A DNA stretch of 64,000 nt. It comes from Callorhinus ursinus. Lineage: Eukaryota > Chordata > Mammalia > Carnivora > Otariidae. A program made the translations under genes and the position numbers. Below are positions 34,101 through 46,379 of this stretch, in pieces. Each line of letters opens with the position of its first letter. Within the stretch, counting starts at the first letter, position 1. The notes under the pieces are model-generated. The model saw only the letters and a list, made by a program, of their open reading frames with translations. It was not told the DNA's origin and did not search any database. The DNA is taken from the NCBI RefSeq assembly GCF_003265705.1, contig NW_020312775.1, positions 7,109,807-7,173,806 of the forward strand, given 5' to 3'.

Positions 34101-35079
34101 TGAAGCTGGACCATTCTCTTACACCATACACAAAGATAGACTCAAAATGGATGGAAGACCTCAAAGTGAACCAGGAATTCATCAAAATCCTAGAGGAGAA
34201 CATAGGCAGTAACCTTTTCGATATTAGCTACAGAGACTTCTTTCAAGACACGTCTCCAAAGGCAAGGGGAACAAAAGCAAAAATGAACTTTTGGGACTTC
34301 ATCAAGATAAAAAGCTTCTGCACAGCAACAGTCAACAAAACTAAGAGGCAACTCCTGGAATGGGGGAAGATATTTGCAAATGACATTATGGATGAAGGGC
34401 TGGTATCCAAGATCTCTAAAGAACTTCTCAAACTCAACACTCATAAAACAAATAATTCAGTCAAGAAATGGGCAGAAGACATGAACAGACACTACTCTAA
34501 AGAAGACATACAATTGGCTAATGGACACATGAATAAATGCTCTACATCACTAGCCAACAGGGAAATACAAATAAACACCACAATGAGATACCATTTTACA
34601 CCAGTCAAAATGGCTAATATTAACAAGGCAGGAAAAACAAATGTTGGTGAGGATGAGAAAGGAGAACCCTCTTACACTGTTGGTGGGGATGCAAGCTGGC
34701 ACAGCAACTCTGGAATACAATATGGAGATACTTCAAGAAGTTAAAAATATAGCTACCCTATAATCCAGCAATTGCAGTAATGGTTATTTAACCCAAAGAA
34801 ACTAATGTAGTGAAAAGAAGGGACACATGCACCTAAATGTTCATAGCAGCAATGTCCTCAATAGCCAAACTGTGGAAGGAGCAGAGATTTCCTTCAAAAG
34901 ATGAATGGATAAAGAAGATGTGGTTTATATATACAATGGAATATTACTCAGCCATGAGAAAGGATGAATACCTACCATTTGCATTGACATGGATGGAACT
35001 GGAGGGGATTATGCTAAGTGAAATAAGTCAAGCAGAGGAAGACAATTACCATATGATTTCACTCATATGTGGAACATAA
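31183..35079 (+). pseudogene. L1 ORF2 relic
   Basis: The start is MTINSYLSIVTLNVNGLNTS, so the catalytic Asn of the endonuclease is in place. A roughly 90-bp deletion near 31290 removes the QETHF segment with the catalytic Glu. FFSSAHGTVSRIDHIL and FSDHNALKLELNHKK follow at about 31655-31810. Reverse transcriptase pieces include [15 protein letters not shown] and [16 protein letters not shown], where the usual FADD is FTDD (33170-33200). The C-terminal stretch 33698-34744 is 348 codons long and contains [18 protein letters not shown]. It ends with the SLICGT terminus at 35079. A SINE and several frameshifts disrupt it. Confidence 0.9.
33478..33653 (+). mobile_element. CAN-SINE in L1 ORF2 relic
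   Basis: Plus-strand SINE with head GGATGCCTGGGTGTCTCAGT, a shortened body, a CT-rich stretch and an AAATAAATAAATAAAATCTTT tail plus A-run. TSD approximately GATGGACAAG (33468) / GATGGAAAAG (33654). Confidence 0.92.
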
Positions 35080-35372
35080 GGAATAGTGCAGAGGACCATA
35101 GAGGAAGGGAGGGAAAACTGAAGGGGAAGAAATCAGAGAGGGAGAAAAACCATGAGAGACTCTGGACTCCAGGAAACAAACTGAGGGTTTCAGAGGGGAG
35201 GGGATTGAGGAAATGGGGTAGCTGGGTGGTGGGTATCAAGGAGGGCAGGTGTTGTGATGAGCACTGGGTGTTATACACAACTAATGAATCATTGAACACT
35301 ACATCAAAAACTAATGATGTACTATATGTTGGCTAATTGAACATAATAAGAATTAAAAAAAGAAATCTGTAG

Positions 35373-37324
35373 TCTCACATTTTATGTGAAATATCTGGAA
35401 AATATTTTGCAAAATTTCTGCAAATATTTTCTATGTGCAAGATTCATAATCAACTTAGTAATAAAGTTCCAATAACAAAAACAGCCTACTAAAAATAATG
35501 ATAAACATCTTTTGGAATCACATAAATTTCAAGGTATTTTAAACAAATCATAGTCTTCTTAAGTTTAAAAATTTCTTGGCTAAGATGTATATATAAATAT
35601 TAGAGTAAGATGCAGGTTTGAAGGTACTCATGAATAAATATTGCACAATGTATCTCACAAAGAGAATTAGTTTGCATATTTTATCTGAACAATCTATGAT
35701 AAAGAAGTAGGTTATGGAAACTTACAGATAAAAAGCTCTTATATGGTAAATAGATTATGTATATCTGTTTTATTTATCATGCATTGTTTATTTGACTACA
35801 TCATGCTAAAATCTTCTGCATAGCAAAGGAAACAAGTTGTAAAGGCAACTAGATTTCTGGTTTCTGGTTCTGCAAGTAGGGAGCTTGAAAGTCACCACTA
35901 CATCCTAACAATAAGTAAAAACCTGAACAGATTGAAAAATCAACAACTCTTAGATCAATAAATAGGGTAAGAGATAGGGCAAACCACAGACTCTAAGAGA
36001 GACAGCCTATGAATACCAAGAATCGTGGTTTACCAGAGATTCATAACTGGAAACCACCACAGGAAACAGAGGGGTGTTGAAGTCTCTGAGTTAAGGGAAA
36101 TATTCTCTATCTTGATTATATGGGTGTATTCACTATCAGAACCCATTAAACTATACCCTTAAGATCTATGCATTTTGGTCTACGTAAATTATACCTCAAT
36201 ATAAAAAGTAGAAAAGTACTGTTTTCATAGACTTCTTAGTATATGGGAAAATAGAAATCATGCTAGGCATGAAAGGAATTCAAAATTGTGTATAGAGAAT
36301 GATTCTATTTGTATTTGTGTGTTTGTGTGGTGAGAATAAACACTAGGAAGAATTTACTAATATTTTATGAAAAGTGGTTATCAGTGGGTTGAATTTTGTC
36401 TTTACACTTTTTTATATTCAAAAATTTCTCATATGAGCATGCAATACATTATAATAAAAATGGCTAAATATGTAGTTATTGGATGTGAACTTAGACTTTT
36501 CTCCTTGTAAACTGTTAAGTCAGGGGCTATCAAACATACACTTCACTGCTCCCTTAGCACTCTGGGTTCCTGAGATAAAGGAAAACAAAATATTACTTAG
36601 TGCACATTATTATTTAAACCTTAAGTAAATAACTGCATACATAAAATTTTGTTTTTCCTCATTGGCCCTTTTCCCCAGAAACCTGGATTTAGGAATTTGA
36701 AACTCTCAGAATGTCCGTGTATTCTTTGTTTTTAATAATATTTTAAAAACTCACCCTTCCATCTTATCTGTGTGTTGCTAATATATTAGCTCTTCCCGCC
36801 CTTTTTACTGGTAATTCCTGGGTTCCGTATGTTGATTCATGAATCACTGTTTTATTATTATAATTTTGTTATTTGCAGAGTCCTGGCAACATAACCAGAG
36901 CTATATAAGCAAAGACATATTTGCTGACTATAAGACTTACTATTGAACAAAAGGGAACTTACTGAGTACTAAGAAACTTGCTTTAAGTAATGACGGATTT
37001 CACCATGGTCCTTCAACTAACATACATTGTGCCAAATGGCACTGCAGTGGGGGTGGGTCACTATGATCAATATTGCCTTTGAGACTTCATTTTTTTTTCC
37101 CTTGGTGCCCTACTGCAGCATTATGATCTGTGCTGGAAATAAAAGTGAAATTAGAGTTTGGAAATCACTTAAAGATGGAAAAATTGATGCAGCAGTCATT
37201 AATAGTAATGCTGTTTCTCAGCTTCATGGGATTATTTTTTTATCAAGTAAATTTTAATATCCAGATAACCTACTTTGTGAACTTCAGAAAGTCAGGGACT
37301 ATATATCTGCGAAACATGGTTTGG
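35373..37324. other. Intergenic with ancient repeat remnants
   Basis: No gene recognised. An L1M-type 3' end is at 36020-36200, and 36340-36480 looks like another worn repeat of unknown family. The ORF 37027-37257 has no recognisable similarity and is treated as chance. Confidence 0.6.
36020..36200 (+). mobile_element. Ancient L1M-type 3' UTR end
   Basis: Ends in a segment like TATGCATTTTGGTCTACGTA followed by AATTATACCTCAATATAAAA, the common end of old mammalian L1 3' UTRs, preceded by a GGTTTACCAGAGATT-like stretch. Highly diverged. Confidence 0.6.
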
Positions 37325-38097
37325 GCAGGGGTTTAGCTGGTTTTCTGGTGGAGGGGCCTACTGTGCTGTGACCGAGGCAACCCTGACCAGGAGGGACAAT
37401 CTTGCCATAGTGCAGGAGCCTAAGGCTTGGTGTAAGAAAGTTAGGCAGCCAGTGTCAGCACTGTACTATTTCTGGCAGGTGGTCTGTGTTTAGTCTAAGG
37501 GGTGGGGGAGGGAATTTGCACCAACCAAATCTTTTGTTCCTTAAGAGGTTTCCTCATGAACACTGCTTTTCATAGATGTGCTCTTGGAAGAGTGAATAAT
37601 CTCCCCTCTCTGTGCTCCAAGCATCCTTCAGATTACTGTTTCCATGCTGTCTGCCCCCGGGTTGTTTGCCTGCCTTCTCTCCAGGAACAGTGCAGTACTC
37701 TCCAGGTTTTATCCCAGAGATGCCCACTATTTTTTAAAACTCCAGGCTTTAATTCCTGCTGGTTGCAATAGCTCATGAAATTCAGTTCTTCCTATTTTCC
37801 AGGCCAATGTCTTTGGAGAAATGGTCTCAGTGTGTGTACCCTGTGTGGTCCTTTCTCTCTCATCCTTTTCCAGTACCATAACTCCCTTCCCTCTGCAGCA
37901 CCCATGATCCATTTCTCCCTTAAACCACATTTCTGCACTTCCTTCTTTTTTGGATGTGGTCCCTTCTCTCTCTTTAGTTGTGGAGTTTGTTCTGTCAGTC
38001 TTCAGGCCAATTTTGGGGGTATTTATGATGATTTGATAGTTATCTAGCTCTGTTTGTGGGGTGAGCAAGGCTAGGGTCCTCCTACTCCACCACCATC
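37325..38097 (-). mobile_element. L1 5' UTR fragment lacking everything downstream
   Basis: Minus-strand older-type L1 5' UTR; its 5' tip is at the right (CTCCTACTCCACCACCATCT, reversed reading). It matches 23399-24542 in order. Sequence stops at about 37325 without ORF1, so this is a 3'-truncated piece. That is unlike normal L1 insertions, which lose the 5' end. Confidence 0.82.
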
Positions 38098-38104
38098 TTC
38101 TCTC

Positions 38105-38509
38105 TTTTCCCTTTATGCTTTTTATTAAATGTTTTATGTATTTGGGTGCTCCTATGTGGGGTGCATAAATATTTACAATTATTCTATCTTCTTGTTAGAT
38201 TGTCCCTTTAGGATTATATCGTGTCCTCCATTGTCTCTTGTTACAGTCTTTATTTTAAAGTCTATTTGGTCCAAAATATGTATGGCTCTGGCTTTCTTTT
38301 GACATCCATTTGCATTATAGATGTTTCTCCATCTCCTCACTTTCAATATGCTAGTGTCTTTAGGTCTAAAATGAACCTTTTGTAGGCAGTATATACATGG
38401 GTGTTGCTTTTGTTGTTTTAATTCTGTCTGTCACCCTATGTCTTTTGATTGGAATGTTTAGTCCATTTATATTCAAAGTAATTATTGACAGATATGTTTT
38501 TATTGTCAT
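38105..38509 (-). pseudogene. L1 ORF2 N-terminal fragment
   Basis: From the ATG at 38509 through part of the endonuclease (the segment equivalent to 58505-58900 of the full-length copy). Frame is not maintained. It is cut off at 38105. Confidence 0.72.
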
Positions 38510-38859
38510 TTTATTTTATTTTTTTTGTCATTGTTCTGAAGATTTTCTCTAATCTTTTCTTGCCTTTCATGTTTTGCTGAATTTCTTTGGTGATATTTTT
38601 GTATTTCTTTCTCTTTATCTTTTAGTATTTGTGTTTTTTGATATATGGTTACCATTGGGTTTGTATATAACCTGTTCTTCATTTAGCAGTCTATATTACA
38701 TTGATGGTTAAGTTTTAACCCATTCTTTTTTCCTCTCTTCCCTACATTTTAGGTTTATGTTGTTATATTTTATCCTTTTATTTTGTGAGTTTCTTGACTG
38801 ATTTGTTACAGAAATATTCATTTTTACTGCTTTTGTGTTTCCTACCTTTGTATTGTTAC

Positions 38860-39740
38860 TTTTGGTCTCTCCTTTCCACTCAAAGTGTCCCTTTAAATAC
38901 TTCTTGCCGGGCTGGTTTAACTATCACAAACTCCTTTTGTTTTTGTTTGTCTGGGAAACTCTTATCTCTCCTATTCTAAATTTAGCCTTGCTAGATAGAG
39001 CACTGTTGGCTGCAGATTTTTCTCATTCACCACTTTGAATACATCATGCCACCCCCTTCTGGCTTGAAGTTTTCTCGTGAAAAATCCTCTGCTATTCTTA
39101 TGGGGTTTCCCTTGTATGTTACTGTCTTCTTTGCCTTGCCATTTTTAAACTTTTTTCTTTATCACTATATTTTGCCAGGTTAATTGGTGTGTATCTCCTT
39201 TGTTGATTTTGTTGGAAGTGATTTGTGTCTCCTGGATCTGGATATCTGCTTCCTTCCCCACGTTAGAGAAATTTTCAGCTATTATTTCTTCAAATACATT
39301 TTCTTCCCACTTTTCTCTCTCTTCTTCTGGGACTCCTCTAATACGAATGTTATTCGTATTGATGGGAGTCACTGAGTTCTCTAAATCTATTCTCATTTTG
39401 CATTTTCTCTTTTCTTCATCTTGATTATTTTCCATTACTTTATCTTCTAGGTCATTAATTTGCTCCCCTCTTTCTTCCAGCTTGCTGTTTATTGCATGAA
39501 GCATTTTACCAATGTCATTTATTGCATCCTTCATCTCCGATTGGCTCTTTTTTAATCTGTTAAAGGCCTCACTGATGTCTACTGCTCTTTTCTCAACCCA
39601 GTGAATAGCCTTATAATGAGTACTTTAAATATTCCATCAGACATGTTACTTATATTTGTTTCACTTAGATCTCTGTCTGTGACCTTGTCCTGTTCTTTCA
39701 TTTGGGATAAATTTCTCTGTCTTCTAATTTTGTTTCATTT
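38860..39740 (-). pseudogene. L1 ORF1 relic
   Basis: The best stretch is 39534-39145 (129 codons). It starts MKDAINDIGKMLHAINSKLE and GEQINDLEDKVMENNQDEEK (coiled coil), then NNIRIRGVPEEEREKWEENV (RRM start) and AENFSNVGKEADIQIQETQ. Upstream (39740-39535) and downstream (39144-38860) parts are in other frames. The coiled coil and RRM follow the family order. Confidence 0.83.
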
Positions 39741-41917
39741 TCCCTGTTTCCTGTTAAGAAAGTCAGCTATGTCTCCTGTTCTTGAGGACAATGGCCTTAT
39801 GAAGAAGAGATCCTGTAGTTCCCTGGCATGTAGTGCCCTTGTTCTCCAGGGCCTGGCACTTCAACCAGTATCTCCAATGTGTGCTGTTGCACTGCTGTTT
39901 TATCCTGGCTGTTTTATCTTTTAGTCCAGTCATCTCCAGAGGCTCTCTTTGCCTGTTTTGGACAGTGTTTGGTCCCCAGCTTGAGTGTGGTACATTTTAA
40001 CTAGGTATGCTGTGGTCTGCTTGTGAAATGAGTCTTGTCACCACTAGTGCCAGAACCAAAGCTCTCCCATATTCCTAAATCAGAAGATGTGGTGTGAGCA
40101 GATGTTTGTTTCTGGGAAATGGGTCCTGCCATGCAGGATTGAGTCTTGGAAGGGGAGTTCCACCTATGTGCAGAGTAGAAGGTGAAATTTTGTGTAAACA
40201 AGTTAGGTAACAAGCGTCAGTGCTTCTCTTGTTCCTACAGGTGGCCCTGTGCTCCATGCTGAGTGGTGAGGAAGGGAAATGGTACCAGCCAGTTTCTTTG
40301 TTCCCAGAGGGTTCTCTCCCTGAATGCCACCTCTTTGGGACATACTCTGAGATGAGCAAATAACCTTCTATTGCGTGTTCCAGGCACTCTTTTGGTCACT
40401 GTATCCACATTGTATGACCATAAGTTGTTTGCCTGCCTTCTTTCCAAGAGCAGTGCAATACCCTCTGGACTCTATCCCAGCCAATACTGCTCACCTTCAA
40501 ACTCCATGCTTTGAGCCCCATTGATTGCCAGAAGTCACCCAATTTGGCCCCTCTTGCTTTCTAAGCCAATGCTATGGTAATTTGTTTTCCCTGTGTACTC
40601 CTCTGTGTGTTACTCTGTCTCTTGCCCTTCTCTGGACTGGACTGGTTCCCTCCCTCCCCACTGCAGCAGACACAGTTTGTTTCTCTTACAAACCATATCT
40701 CCACACTTCCTACCTTCTTTGATGTAGCCTCTTGTCTATCTTTAATCTCAGAGTTTGTTCTGCCAGTCTTCAGATCAATTGCTGGGGTATTTGTGATGTT
40801 TTGATAGTTATCTAGTTGTATTTGTGGGACAAAGTGAGCCTAGGGTCTGCCTACTTTACGACCATCTTCCAAGTCCTAAGATCATCACTTACTTTTATTT
40901 ACTTGTTAGTCTTATGTGTTGTATTAACCTCCTAAAGTCTTATCTCCTGCTATCTAGAGAGATGGTCCTGTGATCTTATTCCTCGCAGTCATCCATCTAA
41001 CCCTGCCAGCTCTTCTTTGCTTCATACTGTTACTAACTACCTTCTTAACATCAACCTTACCTATCCAGTACTTCTTCCACTCAGAATCCTACTGAGTGCT
41101 AGAATGATAAATAAATCTATGATTTGACATTAATGATTGAAACAGGTTATTATGTTATCCTTTTTGGTAATTCATATTGTGTCTCATCTTAAATTTCAGG
41201 CTCCATGTCTGCGTTAGCTGGGAAGACAGATATGTTTGTCTAGTGTTCCTAACATGGCACCATGTAGGTAACTTACAATACTCTGCTGCTCTTATGCCAT
41301 TTATCCTTTGGTTTGTTATAAAGTTATAATTATCTTTTTCCCGGCCTGTCATTGCTGTGGCTCATCCTCTGTTAGCCTCACAGATTTTGTGAAGCCTTTG
41401 TTCAAAATGAGTCATCTCAAATTGCAGCACACCAGTAGGTCTCCTGTGTTATTTTTTAGTGGTCCATAGTTCTTATGGTCTTAGAATGATTATTTTTGAA
41501 AACAAAACAAAACGATACTATATGCCCCTCTGTTCTAAATTCTTTACATACACTTTCCTTATTAATCTAACAGATAGAAAGGTAAACAAATTAGCAATAA
41601 TATAAAATGTTCTTGATTACCTTATCAAACAGCATTGAATGGATGACGGACGTTTCTCTTTGACATTTGTTCAATAGATAAAAATGACATCCAAAAACTT
41701 TTTTTAATTAAAATGCAAAAACAATTCATCCCTTAATGAAATATGTTCTTGGTCTTAAAAATTTATAGATGATATTGGCAAAGATAGAAAATTCTTGTTT
41801 AGTTATTTTTTTCTATGCCTTTTTCTATTCAATTATCTGGAAATCATCTTTTTTCCTGAACTTTGGTGACATTAATATGCTCATTCTGTAAGGGTCATTA
41901 TAGTGAAAGATATTTCT

Positions 41918-42093
41918 TTTTTTAAAGATTTTATTTGTTTATTTGACGAGAGAGAGAGAGCACAAGCAGGGGGAGCAGCAGGTAAAGGGAGAAGGAGAAG
42001 CAGGCTCCCTGCTTGGGGGCTCAATCCCAGGGTTTCTGGATCACGACTTGAGCCAAAGGCAGACACTTAACTGACTGAGCCACCCAGGCACTC
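41918..42093 (-). mobile_element. CAN-SINE
   Basis: Minus-strand copy with a slightly shortened body, head (reversed) TGCCTGGGTGGCTCAGTCAG, and a tail at the left. TSD AGTGAAAGATATTTCT (41902) / TGTGAAAGTTATTTCT (42094). Confidence 0.92.
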
Positions 42094-42617
42094 TGTGAAA
42101 GTTATTTCTAATCCTTTATTTCCTAATTTGAATATGTTCTGCTCTTTTAGAAGCATAATTGTGTACAATCCAAGACAGAAAGTGTACTTCTCCATGTTGT
42201 TTATTATTGGTTTTATTTTTACTATATTCTGACTCTTAACATTAGAGGGTTTGTCTTCCAATAATATTTATACATTTCTGGGATTCTTGTCTGTTATTAT
42301 TATTTATTTAGATAATTATGGTAGTATCATCTTGCAAACTTTAAGGTTCTTCTGCAAATTAATTTTCATTTTAATTAAAGACTTTCTATCCTCAATTAAA
42401 AGTAGTATGTAAGGATCTCAGACTCTGTGATAGAGCATTTTGTGGCCCAGATTACTATTGGCCTCCAATATGTATGACCCACTGTATCCAGATTAAGCAT
42501 TGTTTCCAGGAATCTCTTGCAGTTATGTATGGTTAAGTGACTAACATTTGATCAATTAGATTTATGTACAAATTTTGTGTGAGTGTTTTGGAAAGTCTCT
42601 TTAAATAAGAGGGTGAG

Positions 42618-42806
42618 GCTTAGTTGGTTAAGCATCTGCCTTTGGTTCAGGTTGTGATCCCAGGGTCCTGGGATCAAGTCCCACATCGGGCTTCTTGCTC
42701 AACGGGGAGCCTGCTTCTCCCTCTGCTTGCTGCTCCCCCTGCTTATGCTAGCTCTCACTCTCTTTGACAAATAAATAAATAAAATCTTTAAAATAAATAA
42801 ATAAAT
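42618..42806 (+). mobile_element. CAN-SINE with slightly truncated head
   Basis: Starts at GCTTAGTTGGTTAAGCATCT, missing the first about 15 nt of the head. It ends in AAATAAATAAATAAAATCTTT and an extended AAAT tail. TSD AAATAAGAGGGTGAG (42603) / AAACAAGAGGGTGAG (42807). Confidence 0.93.
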
Positions 42807-43509
42807 AAACAAGAGGGTGAGACTTGTACTTCTTTTTATCATTCTTGATGCAAATGTAATTTAGGGCTGCTAAAAACTTTCACATCATTTTACAGAAGCA
42901 TACACCTACTATAACCTGGATAGGGTTTGTTTATTGTGACAGATTTAAAAAATGAATTCTTATTATAGTTCACTTTGTCATGGAGCAGGCCACCAGTATT
43001 TTTCTCTTCTAGTTAGCCATTTTACTCCACCATAAAATGATGACAAGTCACTTGCTATTTTTGAGACAACAGATCCATAATAAAATATCTGGGACCCAAG
43101 TTATCAAATTAATCCCTTTTTTATATCCAGTGGGGTTCCAATTAGGGTATGTACTTAGCATTACTGCATAATACACATAAACATATCACTAAGAACCATC
43201 TTAGGCAAACATTGATGTTGTCTAGGCTAGTGCCCAATATCTATATGCCAACCCTTGGCTTGTTGGGACACTTTGCAATTAGTTTTCTGCCCTTTACCCT
43301 TCATGTCAAACTTCCCCTTTCTTCTATTCCCTCAGGTGCCTGATAGCTAATTTGATAAACTGAATCAATGTGAGATTTTAATGGTTAATAATGGCTTAAT
43401 GAGCAACTCTTCTCAGACAATATTTCTCTTTTAATAAAGCACTCAGTGTTTTTACTTAAAAGAACAAATAATATGAGGACTTTAGCAGGACTAGAGAGGA
43501 AGATATAAT

Positions 43510-43725
43510 CATAGAATATTACACCTGGAATGAACCTTAAAGATCTTCTTATGAAAATGTCTTATTTCAAAACTGAGTAAACTAAGGAGAAATTAAGAGA
43601 AAAGTAAGGAGAAAAAATAACTTGTCCATGGCATAAGTGCTCGTTAGTGGAAAAACAAAGACTAAATGCCAGATCTACTAATTTTCAGTACAGAGCTCTT
43701 TCCACCTCACCACATTGGAGAAGGA
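43510..43725 (-). mobile_element. MIR-like relic
   Basis: The reverse complement of the MIR core is recognisable: a CAAAACTGAGTAAACTAAGG-like stretch, then AACTTGTCCATGGCATAAGT and AGAGCTCTTTCCACCTCACC. Strongly diverged; the first 40 bp may belong to another old repeat. Confidence 0.5.
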
Positions 43726-44769
43726 AAGTGTTTTGGTAAATCACCATCTAGAAGGGTGTTAATTCTATAAGCCTGCTTGCTTTAACAATTTTCAAAGTAT
43801 TTTGCAGTCATTTCTACTATCTAATCATAGAAAAATTTATAAAACAATGATTCAAAAATTTTAAACACAAATCCCATTTACTAAAAACAAATCTCATATG
43901 TTCCTTTAATGCTATTTGAAATTAAAAATAAATTAAGATTACCTCTAAAAGAAAATCAAAGTAATTTTAATTTTAGAATATACTTTTTTCTAAGAATACA
44001 TGTTCTCTTGTTCAAGTTAATGGCATGAACACCTAAGGGATTTAGACTTCCTAATAAAAAGTCTTCTTTTCTACAGTATGCATTTACAATGCGGTCATGA
44101 TATTATGTATGAGGAAACTAGGCATATTATTTGACCCTTATGTGTTCTCAAAACCTACACCTATTTAATGACACATGTGACTTTTTAATTTAATAGTCTT
44201 ATTTCTCCAAAGATAAACTCTCTCATTTTCAGAAATAGTATGATAAGGCTGATATTGAGGTACTTTTTTTTTTATTTCACAGATACTACTTTTATCTCTG
44301 ATCTTTCCTGAGAACTTTTTGGCTAGTTTATAAATGTAAATAATGAATTTCCCAATAGACACAAGTAGATATCTTTATTTAGCAGTCTTTTGCCATTTGG
44401 CATGAAAAAAAAAAGATTATATATGACTGGTAAAGGTAATTTAAGCCATAGGCATGATGTTACTTCACCTGTATAACCATGAATAATAACAGATTTGTCA
44501 TTTTAACATCAATGTCTACTTTTAAGGTTTTTCTATGACTATTTTAGGCCACGTATATCTCATTTACAAAATATTTGTCCCCAAGACAGCTACTGTTGTC
44601 CAACACTGGGGCACTGAAGTTCCTTTGTTTCCACAAAAACTACTGATTTGAATATATTTTTAGTTTTAAAAGTTCAAAATCCTAAGACAGTAAACCTTAA
44701 AAAATAAATATCATTAAATTATTGTTTGAGTTTATGGAGATAACAGTGAAGTAAAATGTTGTGTATATA

Positions 44770-45060
44770 TTATATTTATTTTACCATAGTTATCCATGTC
44801 TGTGTAACAACTACTCCTAAATTTAGTGGCTTAAAACAACACATCTTTTATTATATCTAAAATTTTCATGTGTCAAAAATTCAGACAAGGTATAATTGTT
44901 TAAATAATTTTGTTTTACCCCTTGGCTTAAATAAGATCATTCATTAATACTCATCTAGTGGCTCAACTCATCTGGAAAATCCAAGGGAGCTTTGATCACA
45001 GGTCTGGCACACTGATGGGGCAGGTGAGCTTAGCTGGGCTTTTCTCTCTCTCAGTGTAGT
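44770..45060 (+). mobile_element. Ancient interspersed repeat, family not assigned
   Basis: Contains TAGTGGCTTAAAACAACACA and then an AGCTGGGC stretch, typical of an abundant old mammalian repeat whose family I cannot name with certainty. No coding potential. Confidence 0.45.
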
Positions 45061-45711
45061 ATTTTGGTCCCTTCCTGGTCTCTAACATTGTAGTAAGAAT
45101 ATTGCATAACTCAGGGCTCCAAGTGTGAGTGTTCTAAGAAATAGAAATGGAAACTATTAGTGTCAAGGTGATACTAATTTCATTACCAGTAGCCTTTTCT
45201 GCAGTATCTCAGTGCACACATGGAAACTTATCTTTTAATGAAAGCTATTGAATAGTTTAGTCATGTCCCCTTTGTCCTTCAATCACAAAGATTTGGTTGT
45301 CACTCAACCATTGATCTTTTTTTTTATTTCATTTTTTCCTATGTAGGATAACTTTGATACATCATAAAGATAACACGTATTTCTTTGTTTGGCATAATTA
45401 TGAAGTAGAAACTGCTAAGATTTTATTTAAAATATTAGACTCAAAACTTGATTAAGACAGTCATAATAGATGCTGTGCTGTCTTAAATATAAATATATTT
45501 ATTTGTATTTTTTCTGACATTTAGGTGGTCAGTTGTGGAGTTAATATACAATGAGACAGAGAAAGAGAATTTATACCCTAGAAGCCACCAACTGATTGAG
45601 AGACAGAGTGAATGTTTTATAACAAAATTAGGCTTGTAGTTTATCCTAATATTGCCTTTAGCAAATGAAATTCAGTCTAATACATAGTTTATGTGTGCTC
45701 TTAAAACACTG

Positions 45712-45929
45712 TCTAAATAAATAAAATATTTAAAGAAAAAGGGGGGGCATGGGTGGCTCAGTCAGTCAGAGGTCTGCCTTTGGCTCAAGTCATAACCCCA
45801 GGATCCTGAGATGAGCCCAGCCTCAGGCTTCCTGCTCAGTGGGGAGGCTGCTTCTCCCTCTCTTTCTGCCCCTCCTCCACTGCTCTTTTACTCCTTCTCT
45901 CTCAAATAAACAAATATAATCTTAAAAAA
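45712..45929 (+). mobile_element. CAN-SINE preceded by an extra SINE tail
   Basis: The SINE head starts at 45741 (GGGGGGGCATGGGTGGCTCA), and the tail ends at about 45929. TSDs AAAACACTG (45703) and AAACACTG (45930) enclose an additional 29 nt (AAATAAATAAAATATTTAAAG and A-run) upstream of the head, which look like the tail of a second SINE. Confidence 0.85.
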
Positions 45930-46379
45930 AAAACACTGACTGTTATTTGGGGATTTTCTTTTTTTTTATATTCACCTTATTATATAATAATAACCTTAAC
46001 CTGTGGGATCTGATACTTACTGCAGGTAAACACAGTCAGAACGGAGTTCAAGTGCAGGATACCCAGCGAGCATCTGAGTCAGTTTATGGAAGAAAGCCCC
46101 ACACATCAGGTGTCAGAGTGTTCTGGACGTAGTTTGAGGGAAAAGAAAAATGGGAGTTCTTCCTTTTCAACACCCCTAAGTGCAACCCCTTTTTCCCACC
46201 CATGTTTTCAACCAACAAAGGCAAAGAAGTAGGTCTAAGAGAGGTCCAAATAACTTTGTTACTATAAAGGTAAAATTGGAGAATTCTGGTCTCCTATTTA
46301 CAGGAAGGCAAACATCCTCATCTGAACCCCAGATTTGGGCAAGCTAACAACAAGCTAGCAACAGTCCCAGACAACACTG

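Larger units (their letters stand above)
29821..35359 (+). mobile_element. L1 retrotransposon with internal deletions, plus strand
   Basis: 5' tip near 29826 (GAAGATGGCGGCAGTGTAGG), 5' UTR to about 30640, then a direct jump into the middle of ORF1, ORF2 relic 31183-35079, 3' UTR and A-rich tail to 35359. A diverged 13-bp TSD is visible (AAGAAATTGGTAC at 29808, AAGAAATCTGTAG at 35360). About 1 kb is missing at the 5' UTR/ORF1 junction, in a GAGAGA tract that allows microhomology. A further roughly 90 bp of the endonuclease is missing near 31290. It holds a SINE at 33478-33653. The donor-like CAAG|GTAGGAGG is retained at 29991/29992. Confidence 0.9.
38105..40872 (-). mobile_element. L1 5' half (ORF2 start, ORF1, 5' UTR), 3' end missing
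   Basis: Minus-strand older-type L1. The left edge lies inside the ORF2 endonuclease region (38105), followed by the ORF2 start at 38509, ORF1 about 38860-39740 and 5' UTR to about 40872. No 3' UTR, tail or reverse transcriptase is present on either side. Its left edge abuts the 5' tip of the fragment 37325-38097. A later deletion involving two L1s, or insertion of one into the other followed by deletion, would explain this. Confidence 0.85.

Noticed and set aside
33698..34744. 348-codon ORF as a candidate domesticated protein
   Set aside because: It aligns along its length with the ORF2 C-terminal region of other copies in the window and is bounded by frameshifts; nothing suggests selection for the frame.
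37027..37257. 76-codon ORF possibly from a processed pseudogene
   Set aside because: No recognisable protein similarity, no poly-A tail or TSD; treated as chance.
42618..42806. tRNA gene-like head of the SINEs
   Set aside because: The heads derive from a tRNA but lack an intact cloverleaf and 3' end; they are SINE promoters, not tRNA genes. This applies to all SINE copies listed.
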